13,072 bases of DNA from CALFBG01 sp045110315 (GCA_045110315.1 JBGCFY010000200.1:1-13072); one strand, 5' to 3'; shown: positions 1-9,330, counted from the stretch's first letter. Numbers and translations: made by a program. The notes: generated by a model from the letters alone, not told the origin.

Positions 1-542
1 GTATCAGTCCAACTAGACCCGAACACGTAGCAGATTATTTTCAAGATAATCTTGCGGTCGTCCTCGACGGCGGCGCTTGTAAAAATGGTATCGAATCTAC
101 CATCATCGGTTTCGAAAAGGAAGAGCCAGTGCTCTATCGACTGGGTTCCATTTCTCTTGAAGCGCTCAACAAAGTGGTTGGTCCCATAATTATCAAGAAT
201 AAAAAAGAAGTTGCTCCCAACGCACCTGGAATGCTCGCTCGCCACTACGCACCCAATACGAGTACTTACCTAGTCGATGATGTCGAAAGTTTTATCAAAG
301 ATTTTCCCGAACAGAAAATTGGGGTGTTACAGTTTCAAAATGTGCTCATTGCCCCAAACGTCGTCATCTCGAAAGTGCTTTCCCCTCAGGGAGATTTTAA
401 AGAAGCTGCGGCAAAGCTTTACGCAAGCTTACACCAACTGGATCGACTCGCACTAGATATGATCGTTGCCGAACGATTTCCCGACCGTGACCTCGGAAAA
501 TCAATTAACGATAGATTGACTAGAGCTACAAAGAAAAAATAA
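1..542 (+). CDS. sua5: L-threonylcarbamoyladenylate synthase, Sua5 type (5' end cut by the window)
   Basis: The reading frame is open from base 3 to the TAA at 540-542, giving about 179 residues; the start lies outside the window. The first visible residues, ISPTRPEHVADYF, then LDGG and GIESTI, match the end of the YrdC-like catalytic domain of Sua5/TsaC proteins. The segment APGMLARHYAP is the linker signature that precedes the Sua5-specific C-terminal domain, so this is the long Sua5 form and not the short TsaC form. The family makes threonylcarbamoyl-AMP from threonine, bicarbonate and ATP in the cytoplasm, the first step of the t6A37 modification of ANN-decoding tRNAs. The ATG at 129 is internal to the domain and is not the real start. 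The following gene, hen1, starts 232 nt later and probably has its own promoter. The link between a tRNA-modification gene and an RNA-repair operon may be chance. Confidence 0.9.
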   Translation, partial: ISPTRPEHVADYFQDNLAVVLDGGACKNGIESTIIGFEKEEPVLYRLGSISLEALNKVVGPIIIKNKKEVAPNAPGMLARHYAPNTSTYLVDDVESFIKDFPEQKIGVLQFQNVLIAPNVVISKVLSPQGDFKEAAAKLYASLHQLDRLALDMIVAERFPDRDLGKSINDRLTRATKKK

Positions 543-637
543 TTGGGCTTCCATAAGTTTGAAGTTCGCGGGAGGCTATTTTTCGTGTGAACCCTCAAGT
601 CTTTTCCTTTTCTTTTAAAATAAATCTCATTTTAGTT

Positions 638-664
638 TTACTACGTAAGTTAATTGCGTAGTAA
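638..664. promoter_or_regulatory. Perfect 8-bp inverted repeat upstream of hen1, candidate operator
   Basis: The arms TTACTACG (638-645) and CGTAGTAA (657-664) are exact reverse complements with an 11-nt spacer. The repeat lies 110-137 nt before the hen1 start. It is directly upstream of TAGCTTTG (670-677), which fits the Bacteroidota -7 consensus TAnnTTTG. I see no well-spaced -33 TTG (the nearest, at 654-656, leaves only 13 nt), so the promoter itself is uncertain. The stem is AT-rich and has no T-run after it, so it does not look like a terminator of sua5. Confidence 0.4.
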
Positions 665-774
665 GTAAATAGCTTTGTTCTAAACAAGGACGGAGATTCT
701 ATTTTGCGTCCTAACATGGAACTTAAGTTTAACCCGTTTGCGTTCTAATCACAGTTAATTAAAATATTTCACTC

Positions 775-2166
775 ATGTTACTCACCATCAGCACCACGCA
801 TCAACCCGCTACCGACTTAGGTTTTTTACTACACAAGCATCCTGATAAATTACAAGCGATTGATCTCTCGATTGGGAAGGCGCAGATTTTTTATCCCGAG
901 TCTTCAGCAGCTAAAACGACAATCGCCTTACTGCTAGATATTGATCCGATTGCCTTGGTTCGTGGGAGTAGAAACCTTACTGGTAAAGGCTTTTCTTTGG
1001 GGCAGTACGTCAACGACCGACCTTACGTAGCGTCTTCTTTTATGAGTGTTGCGATTGCTAAAGCATTTTCTACGGCGATGAATGGTCACTGTAAGAAGAG
1101 ACCAGATTTAGTGTCCGTCTCTTTGCCGCTAGAAGTCAAAATTTCTGTTTTGCCGACTCCCAAAGGTGGAGAGATTTTGATTCGGAAATTATTCGAACCA
1201 CTGGGTTACACAGTAGACTTGGAGCGTCACGTTTTAGACGAAGAATTTCCAGAATGGGGAAACAGTAAATATTACACAGTAAGCTTAAAAAATACAATTC
1301 CGCTCCAAGCGTTGCTTTCCCATTTGTACGTTTTAATTCCTGCCTTGGCTAACGATAAACACTATTACGTAAGTCAAAATGAAATAGATAAACTTTTAGC
1401 AAAAGGGAAATCTTGGTTACCGAATCATCCCGAAAAAGAGCAAATCACACGTCGCTATTTAATCCATCTTGGCTCCTTTACTAAACAAGCTTTGGCTCGC
1501 TTAAGTGAAGGAACGGAGAAGGAAATTGCTGAAGAAGCATCAGAAGCAAAAAGTAAAAAGAACACTTTGCATCAACAACGACTTGCGTTGGTCGTTGAGC
1601 AACTCAAAACTGCTGGAGCGAAATCAGTACTTGACTTAGGTTGTGGAGAAGGAAAACTCATCCGACGCTTGTTAAAGCATCAGCAATTTAAGAAAATTGT
1701 CGGTATGGATGTTTCTTATTCAGAACTATTAAAATGTAAAGAACGCTTGCACTGGGAAGAAATGGCACCTCGACAAAAAGCTCGGATTGAGTTATTACAA
1801 GGCGCTTTGACTTATCAGGACAAAAGGCTTTCTGGCTTTGACGCCGCAGCGTTGGTAGAAGTAATTGAGCACCTAGACGAAAATCGCTTACAGGCTTTTG
1901 AGCGAGTCGTCTTTGAATTTGCACAACCCAAAACAATTATCCTAACGACACCTAACGCAGCATACAATGTACGTTTTGAGCAACTAAAAGAAAATACCAT
2001 GCGACACCACGATCACCGTTTTGAATGGACGCGAAAAACCTTCGAAGCGTGGGCAACCAAAGTCGCTAAACAATATAATTATACGGTCTCCTTTTTACCC
2101 ATCGGCGAGTTTGATGCGGAAGTGGGAGCACCTTCACAAATGGGAATTTTTAACTATGGAAATTAA
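775..2166 (+). CDS. hen1: Hen1, 3'-terminal RNA ribose 2'-O-methyltransferase (bacterial RNA repair)
   Basis: Predicted 463-residue cytoplasmic protein with the two-part architecture of bacterial Hen1. The N-terminal half (about 1-245, beginning MLLTISTTHQPATDLGFLLH) is the bacterial-specific domain that in studied systems binds Pnkp and activates its ligase. The C-terminal half is a SAM-dependent methyltransferase: SAM-binding loop DLGCGEGK at 287-294, the metal-site motif E-V-I-E-H at 362-366, TTPNAAYN at 391-398 and RHHDHRFEWTR at 410-420, which supplies the last metal-binding histidine. The family methylates the 2'-OH of the terminal ribose at a ribotoxin cleavage site before sealing, so the repaired RNA resists a second cut. 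About 25 charged residues (246-270) link the halves. The ATG at 775 gives the canonical N-terminus. Its stop overlaps the start of pnkp by 11 nt, implying translational coupling. No key residue is missing. Confidence 0.96.
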   Translation: MLLTISTTHQPATDLGFLLHKHPDKLQAIDLSIGKAQIFYPESSAAKTTIALLLDIDPIALVRGSRNLTGKGFSLGQYVNDRPYVASSFMSVAIAKAFSTAMNGHCKKRPDLVSVSLPLEVKISVLPTPKGGEILIRKLFEPLGYTVDLERHVLDEEFPEWGNSKYYTVSLKNTIPLQALLSHLYVLIPALANDKHYYVSQNEIDKLLAKGKSWLPNHPEKEQITRRYLIHLGSFTKQALARLSEGTEKEIAEEASEAKSKKNTLHQQRLALVVEQLKTAGAKSVLDLGCGEGKLIRRLLKHQQFKKIVGMDVSYSELLKCKERLHWEEMAPRQKARIELLQGALTYQDKRLSGFDAAALVEVIEHLDENRLQAFERVVFEFAQPKTIILTTPNAAYNVRFEQLKENTMRHHDHRFEWTRKTFEAWATKVAKQYNYTVSFLPIGEFDAEVGAPSQMGIFNYGN

Positions 2167-4729
2167 AGTACCAGCCTTGTCACTCGTTATTTTAGTCGGT
2201 CCTTCAGGATCGGGGAAAAGTACTTTCGCCAAACGACATTTTGGAAAACACGAAATCGTCTCTTCGGATATTTGTCGGGGTATTGTTTCTAACGATGAAA
2301 ATAATTTGAAAGCGACGAACGATGCTTTTGATTTGTTACATTTTATTCTGCGCAAGCGACTGAAAAGTGGTTTGCTGACGGTCGTAGACGCTACGAATGT
2401 GCAAAAAGAATCTCGTCAAAAAATGATTCAATTGGCTCGCGAATTTCATGTGTTGCCCGTAGTGATTATTTTGGATTTACCACAACGAATTTGCGAAGAT
2501 AGAAATGAAAATCGAGTGGATCGAAATTTTGGTAATCATGTCATCCGACAACAGAAACAACAATTGCGTAGATCATTGAAAGGCTTGAAACGGGAAGGCT
2601 TTCGTAGGATTTATTTTTTAAAATCTGAAGCCGAAGTGAATGCCGTTACTGGAATTACCCGAGAAAAATTATACAATGACAAAAGGGAACTTACGGGACC
2701 TTTTGATATCATCGGTGATATTCATGGTTGCTACGACGAAACGGTTTTGCTTTTGGAGAAGCTAGGTTATGCTTTGCATCATGTAGCGGACGATGGTAAG
2801 AATTTTGGTTTAAGGGTAACACATCCCGAAAATCGACAAGTTGTTTTTCTAGGTGACTTGGTGGATCGAGGTCCCAATACTCCGGCGGTGCTTCGACTCG
2901 TAATGAGCATGGTTCGTGCAGGGGTAGCCCTTTGTGTTCCGGGGAATCACGATATCAAATTACAAAAGAAACTAAGTGGAAAATCAGTGCAATTGAAATA
3001 TGGACTTGCTGAAACAATGGAACAACTCGCCAAAGAACCAACGGAATTTCTAGAAACTGTTCGTGATTTTCTGTACAGCTTAATCAGTCACTATGTATTG
3101 GATGATGGGAAATTGGTCGTTGTGCACGCTGGCATTTTAGAAGAAATGCAAGGTCGAGGTTCCGGTGCCGTGAGAGCATTTTGCCTGTACGGCGAAACGA
3201 CGGGAGAGACAGATGAGTTTGGGTTTCGCGTACGCTACAATTGGGCTTCGGAATATCGAGGAAAAGCAAAAGTGGTTTATGGGCATACAACGGTTCCGCA
3301 GCCAGAGTGGCTTAACAAAACTATTGATATTGATACGGGTTGTGTCTTTGGAGGTTCACTTACCGCTTTACGATATCCAAGTGAAGTTTTGGTTTCCGTA
3401 CCAGCAAAAAAAGTATATTATGAACCAACGAAGCCACTTTTACCAACCGCTGTGCCGAGTCTTAATCCGCAACAACTAAATGATGATTTGGTGAATATTG
3501 AGGAAGTGCTGGGAAAACGAATTATTCAAACTAGATTAAGAAACAACATTACGATCAAGGAGGAAAACTCGATTGCGGCGCTTGAAGTGATGAGTCGATT
3601 TGCGATCAATCCTAAATGGCTCTTGTATTTGCCACCTACGATGTCACCCTGTGGGACGAGTGTGCTACCTAATTACTTAGAACATCCAGCACAAGCGATT
3701 AATTATTACAAGAAGAGAGGGATCCGAAAAATTATTTGCGAAGAAAAGCACATGGGCTCGCGAGTTGTTTTGGTGATTTGCAAAAGCGAAGAGGTTGTTC
3801 TGAAACGGTTTGGTATTTCGAATGAAGGTATTGGTGTTTGCTATACTAGAACGGGAAGGAACTTTTTTACGGATGAAGCTTTGGAAAAAGCATTTTTGGC
3901 TCGGGTGCAGTTAGCCTTTTCGAATGCTGGATTCTGGGAAAAACACCAAACAGATTGGGTTTGCCTCGATGCTGAATTAATGCCTTGGTCTGCGAAAGCT
4001 CAAGCGTTATTGAAAGAACAATATGCCGCAGTTGGCTCGTCGGCAAAACACGCGTTAAAAGGAGTTGATCAGGTTTTAGCCTTGGCGAGTAAGAGAGGAA
4101 TTGAAGGAGTCGATAAATTGCTTGGGCAGTTTCGACACAAAAAGAAGGCTACCGGAAAATTCATTTCGGCGTATCGTCAGTATTGCTGGGAAGTCAAAAA
4201 TCTTGATGATTATAAGTTAGCTCCATTTCATATTTTAGCAACGGAAGGAAAGGTACATACCGACAAAACGCACGAGTGGCACCTTAAAGCAATTAAAGAA
4301 ATTTGTTTGGCAGACGAAACTTTTTTGCGCGCAACACCATATAAAGTTGTTGACACACAAGTGGAGAATAGTATCGAAGCGGCTATTACTTGGTGGACTT
4401 CCTTGACGGAGAAAGGGGGAGAAGGAATGGTCGTAAAGCCTTATGAGTTTATTGCTCAAGGTAAGGACGGTTTACTACAACCTGCCGTCAAATGTCGAGG
4501 TAGTGAATACCTGCGCATCATCTACGGTCCAGCATATGATTTACCCGAAAATATGGAACGACTTAAAAATCGAGGTCTTTCCCGTAAGCGCTCTTTGGCT
4601 TTGCGAGAATTTGCCTTAAGCGTAGAAGCTTTAGAGCGTTTCGTTCGAAAGGAACCTTTGCGACGTGTGCACGAAAGTGTATTTGGTATTTTGGCTTTAG
4701 AGAGTGAAGCGGTAGATCCTAGATTGTAA
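2156..4729 (+). CDS. pnkp: Pnkp, polynucleotide kinase-phosphatase-ligase (bacterial RNA repair)
   Basis: Predicted 857-residue three-domain RNA end-healing and sealing enzyme. Kinase (about 1-175): P-loop GPSGSGKST at 15-23, D38 and R41 in SDICR, R116 and R120. Metallophosphatase (about 180-420): D188 and H190 in GDIHG, GDLVDRG at 233-239, GNHD at 263-266, H324, H377 in YGH and D393. Ligase (about 470-857): nucleotidyl motif K531-H-M-G, motif EGMVVK at 756-761 and K779 in VKCRG. The numbering nearly coincides with what I recall for Clostridium thermocellum Pnkp. The enzyme phosphorylates 5'-OH ends, removes 2',3'-cyclic phosphate and, with Hen1, ligates. The frame is open upstream to an ATG at 2021, but that start would lie deep inside hen1 and add 45 residues unlike the family. 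The ATG at 2156 puts the P-loop at the usual distance. It converges on the efflux operon with a 16-nt gap. Confidence 0.96.
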   Translation: MEIKVPALSLVILVGPSGSGKSTFAKRHFGKHEIVSSDICRGIVSNDENNLKATNDAFDLLHFILRKRLKSGLLTVVDATNVQKESRQKMIQLAREFHVLPVVIILDLPQRICEDRNENRVDRNFGNHVIRQQKQQLRRSLKGLKREGFRRIYFLKSEAEVNAVTGITREKLYNDKRELTGPFDIIGDIHGCYDETVLLLEKLGYALHHVADDGKNFGLRVTHPENRQVVFLGDLVDRGPNTPAVLRLVMSMVRAGVALCVPGNHDIKLQKKLSGKSVQLKYGLAETMEQLAKEPTEFLETVRDFLYSLISHYVLDDGKLVVVHAGILEEMQGRGSGAVRAFCLYGETTGETDEFGFRVRYNWASEYRGKAKVVYGHTTVPQPEWLNKTIDIDTGCVFGGSLTALRYPSEVLVSVPAKKVYYEPTKPLLPTAVPSLNPQQLNDDLVNIEEVLGKRIIQTRLRNNITIKEENSIAALEVMSRFAINPKWLLYLPPTMSPCGTSVLPNYLEHPAQAINYYKKRGIRKIICEEKHMGSRVVLVICKSEEVVLKRFGISNEGIGVCYTRTGRNFFTDEALEKAFLARVQLAFSNAGFWEKHQTDWVCLDAELMPWSAKAQALLKEQYAAVGSSAKHALKGVDQVLALASKRGIEGVDKLLGQFRHKKKATGKFISAYRQYCWEVKNLDDYKLAPFHILATEGKVHTDKTHEWHLKAIKEICLADETFLRATPYKVVDTQVENSIEAAITWWTSLTEKGGEGMVVKPYEFIAQGKDGLLQPAVKCRGSEYLRIIYGPAYDLPENMERLKNRGLSRKRSLALREFALSVEALERFVRKEPLRRVHESVFGILALESEAVDPRL

Positions 4730-4745
4730 TGATACCGTTTTTGAA

Positions 4746-6047
4746 TTACTCCATCAATCGCCCAACTAATTGTAGCAATTGAATCTCTCTAAGTTTGATA
4801 CTGAACTTTGCATTATTTAAACTCGTTTGAGCGCTGAGCAAGTTCAATTGGGCTTGTCGAAATTCGATGGAAGTCAACCGTCCAATTTTGACTTGCTCTT
4901 CCGTTCGGACAAAATTTTCGCGGTTGGTTTCAACGGCATTTTTTTCTACCTCTAAAACGAAAAGTGCATTTTTATAATTCGACCAAGCATTGATAATATC
5001 TCTTTCAAGCTGTTGTTGGAATTGGCTAATTTGCAATTTTTGATTGGATAGATTGAGTAAGGTATTTTGTTTTCTAATCTTTCGCGTACCATCAAAAATC
5101 GTCCAGTTGACACCAACGTTGCCCGCTAAACCTTGGGAGTTGGATTGGTCGATGAAAGAACCAGTTGCATTGTCAGAGTAACTGAAATTGTAGGAAGCGC
5201 CAGCGGTTACCGTTGGTTGTCTTTCTGCTTCAATAATTTGTAAGTTCATTTCATTGACGGCTAAGTTTTGACGATTGATCTTAATGTTGATATTTTCATT
5301 TCTAGATTCTTCTAATAAAGCTTCTAATTCAAGTGCTAAGTTCTGATCCACATTTGTAGCAATCGTAAAGGCTTCCGTAGCATCTCTACCCATGAAAATA
5401 TTTAGGTCGCGTTTCGCATTATCAAGGTTTAGTTTTGAATTAAGTAAATTGACACTATCTCTTTGAATATCTACTTTTGCATTCAAAACATTTAAACCAT
5501 TACCTTGCCCTAGGTCTAGCTGAATCTGTGCTCGCCGCATTCGTTCTTTAGAAATACTAATTGCCTCTTCTAGCGCATTTACATTTTCGGATAATTGTGC
5601 TACTTGGTAATACGAATTGTAAACGGATAATAGGTTTTGTTCAATGGTTTGTCGCAACTGCAAATTAGAAAGCGTCAAGGATTGCTTGAGTTGATCTAAA
5701 GTCAGTGCTCTACGTTGATCAAAAATAGTGTAATTGGCGGTAAGTGCAGCATTTCCTCCCCAGTTGAAAGCATTAGAAGTAGAAGCTTCTAAACCGTTGC
5801 TGAATTTCTGATTAGATCCTCCAAAATTTCCAGTCAGTGCACCGTTGGCAGCTACCGTTGGTAGATAACCATTGACACTTTTTTCGGTCTGATTCTTGGC
5901 AATAGTGACATTGTTTTTGGCGATTTTAATCCCAAAGTTATTCGCTAGCGTAATTGCTTTAGCTTCGTCCAAGCTCAATACACTTTGCGCTGTAGCACTG
6001 TGCGCTAACAAAAGTAATAAGATTATTCCTACCGTAATATTTTTCAT
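4746..6047 (-). CDS. TolC-family outer-membrane efflux channel
   Basis: Predicted 433-residue protein. It begins with a clear signal peptide: MKN, a hydrophobic stretch (residues 4-15) and a likely signal peptidase I site after SATAQ. The mature start VLSLDEAKAITLANNF is the usual opening of outer-membrane efflux proteins. The rest alternates long amphipathic helices (Q/N/K/L-rich, for example near 140-215 and 345-430) with short beta-like stretches, in the duplicated OEP layout. The length is normal for the family. As last gene of the operon it would form the outer-membrane exit duct for the pump and adaptor encoded upstream. A 122-nt gap with several small hairpins separates it from the pump gene. 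The stop codon lies 16 nt from that of pnkp on the other strand, and I see no terminator between them. Substrate cannot be told from sequence. Confidence 0.92.
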   Translation of the reverse strand: MKNITVGIILLLLLAHSATAQSVLSLDEAKAITLANNFGIKIAKNNVTIAKNQTEKSVNGYLPTVAANGALTGNFGGSNQKFSNGLEASTSNAFNWGGNAALTANYTIFDQRRALTLDQLKQSLTLSNLQLRQTIEQNLLSVYNSYYQVAQLSENVNALEEAISISKERMRRAQIQLDLGQGNGLNVLNAKVDIQRDSVNLLNSKLNLDNAKRDLNIFMGRDATEAFTIATNVDQNLALELEALLEESRNENINIKINRQNLAVNEMNLQIIEAERQPTVTAGASYNFSYSDNATGSFIDQSNSQGLAGNVGVNWTIFDGTRKIRKQNTLLNLSNQKLQISQFQQQLERDIINAWSNYKNALFVLEVEKNAVETNRENFVRTEEQVKIGRLTSIEFRQAQLNLLSAQTSLNNAKFSIKLREIQLLQLVGRLME

Positions 6048-6169
6048 AAGAACCCATGTTTTTAGAATGCAGTGTGTTCAACGGCATTCAATTTGTGGTA
6101 CGCTACTTTTGGTAGCACTATTTATTTTGATGTAAATCAATTTCGTGTTTTATACTAAAAGGAAAGGGG
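6048..6169 (-). other. Intercistronic gap between pump and channel genes with three short inverted repeats
   Basis: This 122-nt gap holds GAATGC/GCATTC (6065-6070 and 6084-6089, 13-nt loop), GCTAC/GTAGC (6102-6106 and 6112-6116, 5-nt loop) and TTGAT/ATCAA (6127-6131 and 6136-6140, 4-nt loop). All are perfect but short. None has a T-run that would make it a convincing terminator on the minus strand. They may affect the stability or relative translation of the two messages, or be chance in AT-rich DNA. No coding potential is seen. Confidence 0.3.
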
Positions 6170-9100
6170 TTAAAACTCTTCTCCTTCCATTTCAATAATT
6201 GCTCTTTCGACGGATTCTCTAGAAGGTTTCTTTCCTCTCCAAAGCCATTGTAAACCAACTTTAAAGCTATTTTTCACCGCTAAAAGTAAGGGCAACAAAA
6301 AGAGTGTCATGAAAGTAGCGTAGGCAATTCCATAGGCTACCGAAATGGCCATTGGGATAAGAAATTGTGCCGAAAAGCTTTTTTCAAAAATCAAAGGAAA
6401 TAAACCGGCAACCGTCGTTAAAGAAGTCAAAAAGATTGCACGAAAACGCGACCGACCTGCTTCGACCATTGCTTGCCGATAGGGTATTCCTTCCTTGAGC
6501 AGCAGGTTAAATTTTTCGATGAGTACAAGTCCATCATTGACCAAAATTCCTACGAGTGCTACGATTCCGAGCCCAGATAATACGTTGATACTTTGACCGT
6601 GGAGCCAGTGTCCCCAAGCTACTCCTACGAAACTAAACGGAATTAAAATGAAGAGTAATAAAGGCTGTCCATACGAACGGAAAACAAAGGCAATGACGGC
6701 ATACATTAAAATCAAAATGACAGGAAGTACCTTCCCCATGGTTGCACCGATCCGAGCAAAACCTCGATTCTGACCTTCGTAAAGCGGCGTAACTGTCGGA
6801 TATTGTGCGATAACTTCTGGCATCACATCACGTTTGATATCTGCTAAAATCTCCGGCGCAGAATCTTTAGCATCGGACATATCTGCCTCAACTCGAATTT
6901 CTCGTCGACCATCCAAGTGATTGATTACAACGTCGCCTCTCTCAATTTTATAGTTTGCAATTTCTACCAAGGGTACCCGATTTCCCGAAGGCGTAATAAT
7001 CCGCATTTCGTCCAAGTCCGTAATGCTACTTCGATTACTACGATCGTAGCGAACCCAAACCCGAATCTCATCTCGTCCTCGCTGAAAACGTTGTACGGAA
7101 GCTCCAAAAAATCCTGATCGCACTTGTGACATAACGGCGTTGAGTGTCAAACCCAAGAGATAAGCATTCTCTTTAAGCTGGATTTTAATTTCTTTTATTC
7201 CCGCTGGATCATTGTCCGTTACATCGGAGAGTCTCGGGTTTTCTTGAAAAGCAAGCTTTAGATCTCGTTTAGCTTCTTTTAGTTCCCCGATATTATTTCC
7301 AACCAAAGAAACGGAAACGGGTTTACCGCCAAAGGCATTTCCAGAACCATAGACGACGCTTTCGGCTTCGTAAATAGGACCTACTTTTTCGCGAATCAAT
7401 TTAGAGACGACGGAAGAGCGAATATCTCGTTTTTCTCCCGGTAGGAGATTGAGTGTCAAGGAAGCACTAGCAGAACCAGGACCTAATCGACGAATTGTAT
7501 TTTCAATAATGGGAAGATTATCTGTTTGATTTTTTGTGAGTTCCTCATTCGCTTCCCAAGCGGCATTTTCAATTACGGTAATGATCGAATCTGTAATTGT
7601 TTCGCTAGTTCCTTGTGGCATTTTTAAATTAATGGCAACTCGGTCGGAGGCAACGTTAGGGAAGAACGTAAAGCGAATAATTCCACCTTGCATCGAACCA
7701 ACCGTAAAAAGGAGCAAGGCAATAGGAATGGCAAAGCCAAAAACTTTATAGTTTAAAATAAATCTTAGCGTAGGAACGTACAAATTATCTCTAATCCAAG
7801 TAATACCCTTATCTGCCCAGACGTTGAGAATAAAGGGTTTGGAATTTCGATCCAAGGCTCTAGAATGTGCAAGGTGAGCAGGTAAGATCAAAAAAGCTTC
7901 TACGAGAGAAATCAAGAGAATAATGCCTACTACTTTGGCAATTTGTCCGAAAAAAGATCCAATTCTTTCTGGTAGAAATATAAAAGTAGAAAAGGCAATA
8001 ATTGTAGTTAAAATGGCCGCAATAATTGGTGGCATTACTTGCATGGTTCCGTCAATGGCCGCTTGGATTTTGGATTTACCTTTTTCGTACTGGTCATAAA
8101 TATTTTCTGCAATGACAATTCCGTCATCAACCAAAATACCAATTACGATGATCATTCCAAAAAGAGAAATAACGTTGATCGTCATAAAGCTTGGTGCAAA
8201 AATGAAAAGCCCCAAAAAGGAAAAAGGAAGTCCGACGGCGACCCAAAAAGCGATACTCGGTTTGAGGAAAATCGAGAGGAAAATTAAAACTAAAAGAATT
8301 CCAATAATTCCATTTTCAACCAAAAGGTTTTGCCGATTATTAAGCGAAATCGAAGAATCGGAATTGACGTTAAGTTTGATCACATCACTTTTTTCGTTGA
8401 ATGTAGCGATGTATTCTTTTATTTTATCAGTTGCGTAAAGTAAGTCTTCGTTATTGGTTGTACTGATGGAAAGTTGTACCGCAGGATCGCCGTTGAAATT
8501 AATTCGATCGGGAACTTCCGACCATTTATCACGAACTTCCGCTACGTCGCGTAGGCGAATAATCTGACCGGAAGTACTGGCTTTTACTACGATGAAGTCC
8601 AATTCTCGACCAAAATAAGAACGATTATTAGCGCGAATAAGATACTCTTCTGTTTCCGTTTTAATGTTTCCACCAGTGGTAATAAGGTTGGAGTTTCGCA
8701 CCGCGCTAGCTACTTCTGCAAAAGTTAAATCAAACGCTCGAAGATCATTTTCGCGTACCGCAATTTCGATTTCCTCATTAGGGAAGCCACTTAATTCTAC
8801 TTGCGAAATATTAGGAATGGCACGCACATCATCTTCTACTTTTCGAGCAACTTCCTTCAGCGTTTGGAGCGGAACGCCATCTCCACTTACGGTAAAACTA
8901 ATTGCTCGATTGATATTTTCTTGTTTAGAAATAACGGGAGGTTCCATATCCACTGGAAAAGAAGGTACCCGATCAACAGCATTTTTTACGTTGGCTAAGA
9001 CGATATCAATATCTGCTCCTTCTTCGATTTCAACGGTAATGGTTGCTGTGTTTTCTTGAGAAGCAGAGGTTACTCTATCAATGTCGACTAGCCCACGAAG

Positions 9101-9313
9101 GTTGTCTTCAATTTTGAGGACAACTCCTTCTTCAATTTCTGCCGGAGAAGCTCCCGGATAAGCAATATTGATAAAGATCAGTTTGGAATCGTCAAGTGGA
9201 AAAAAGGACGACTTTGTTTCTTGCAAACCGAGGTAACCAAAAATGGCTACGGAAAGCATAATTACGTTAACCGCTACGGGATATTTTATAAAAAAGGAAA
9301 GAAACTGTTTCAT
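6170..9313 (-). CDS. RND-family efflux pump, inner-membrane permease (AcrB-like)
   Basis: Predicted 1047-residue proton-driven pump, the usual RND length. TM1 lies at about 10-30. A large periplasmic loop follows (about 31-330, with FINIAYPGASPAEIEEGV at 47-64), then a TM2-TM6 cluster (about 333-500) with the proton-relay aspartates D396 and D397 in GILVDDGIVIAEN. After a linker (about 520-545) the fold repeats: TM7, a second periplasmic loop and TM8-TM12 with LVGILVNDGLVLIEKFN, where the second half has Asn-Asp as usual. The frame is open to an ATG at 9352, which would add 13 residues (MIYFKTTSKLNLI). I prefer the ATG at 9313 (MKQFLSFFIKYPVAVNVI), because family members begin just before TM1 and because the ATG at 9352 lies in the loop of a 16-bp inverted repeat. 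The adaptor gene precedes it and the TolC-like gene follows. The sequence suggests an organic-compound exporter, but the substrate is unknown. Confidence 0.93.
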   Translation of the reverse strand: MKQFLSFFIKYPVAVNVIMLSVAIFGYLGLQETKSSFFPLDDSKLIFINIAYPGASPAEIEEGVVLKIEDNLRGLVDIDRVTSASQENTATITVEIEEGADIDIVLANVKNAVDRVPSFPVDMEPPVISKQENINRAISFTVSGDGVPLQTLKEVARKVEDDVRAIPNISQVELSGFPNEEIEIAVRENDLRAFDLTFAEVASAVRNSNLITTGGNIKTETEEYLIRANNRSYFGRELDFIVVKASTSGQIIRLRDVAEVRDKWSEVPDRINFNGDPAVQLSISTTNNEDLLYATDKIKEYIATFNEKSDVIKLNVNSDSSISLNNRQNLLVENGIIGILLVLIFLSIFLKPSIAFWVAVGLPFSFLGLFIFAPSFMTINVISLFGMIIVIGILVDDGIVIAENIYDQYEKGKSKIQAAIDGTMQVMPPIIAAILTTIIAFSTFIFLPERIGSFFGQIAKVVGIILLISLVEAFLILPAHLAHSRALDRNSKPFILNVWADKGITWIRDNLYVPTLRFILNYKVFGFAIPIALLLFTVGSMQGGIIRFTFFPNVASDRVAINLKMPQGTSETITDSIITVIENAAWEANEELTKNQTDNLPIIENTIRRLGPGSASASLTLNLLPGEKRDIRSSVVSKLIREKVGPIYEAESVVYGSGNAFGGKPVSVSLVGNNIGELKEAKRDLKLAFQENPRLSDVTDNDPAGIKEIKIQLKENAYLLGLTLNAVMSQVRSGFFGASVQRFQRGRDEIRVWVRYDRSNRSSITDLDEMRIITPSGNRVPLVEIANYKIERGDVVINHLDGRREIRVEADMSDAKDSAPEILADIKRDVMPEVIAQYPTVTPLYEGQNRGFARIGATMGKVLPVILILMYAVIAFVFRSYGQPLLLFILIPFSFVGVAWGHWLHGQSINVLSGLGIVALVGILVNDGLVLIEKFNLLLKEGIPYRQAMVEAGRSRFRAIFLTSLTTVAGLFPLIFEKSFSAQFLIPMAISVAYGIAYATFMTLFLLPLLLAVKNSFKVGLQWLWRGKKPSRESVERAIIEMEGEEF

Positions 9314-9330
9314 AATTAAATTTAACTTTG

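Noticed and set aside
543..637. Possible terminator after sua5
   Set aside because: Only 4-bp stems are seen and none is followed by a T-run.
2021..2155. Upstream in-frame extension of pnkp to an ATG at 2021
   Set aside because: The 45 extra residues lie entirely inside hen1 in another frame. Starting at 2156 places the P-loop and later catalytic residues at family positions.
7536..9059. Several plus-strand open frames opposite the RND gene
   Set aside because: They are shadows of the strongly supported minus-strand pump gene, with biased low-complexity translations.
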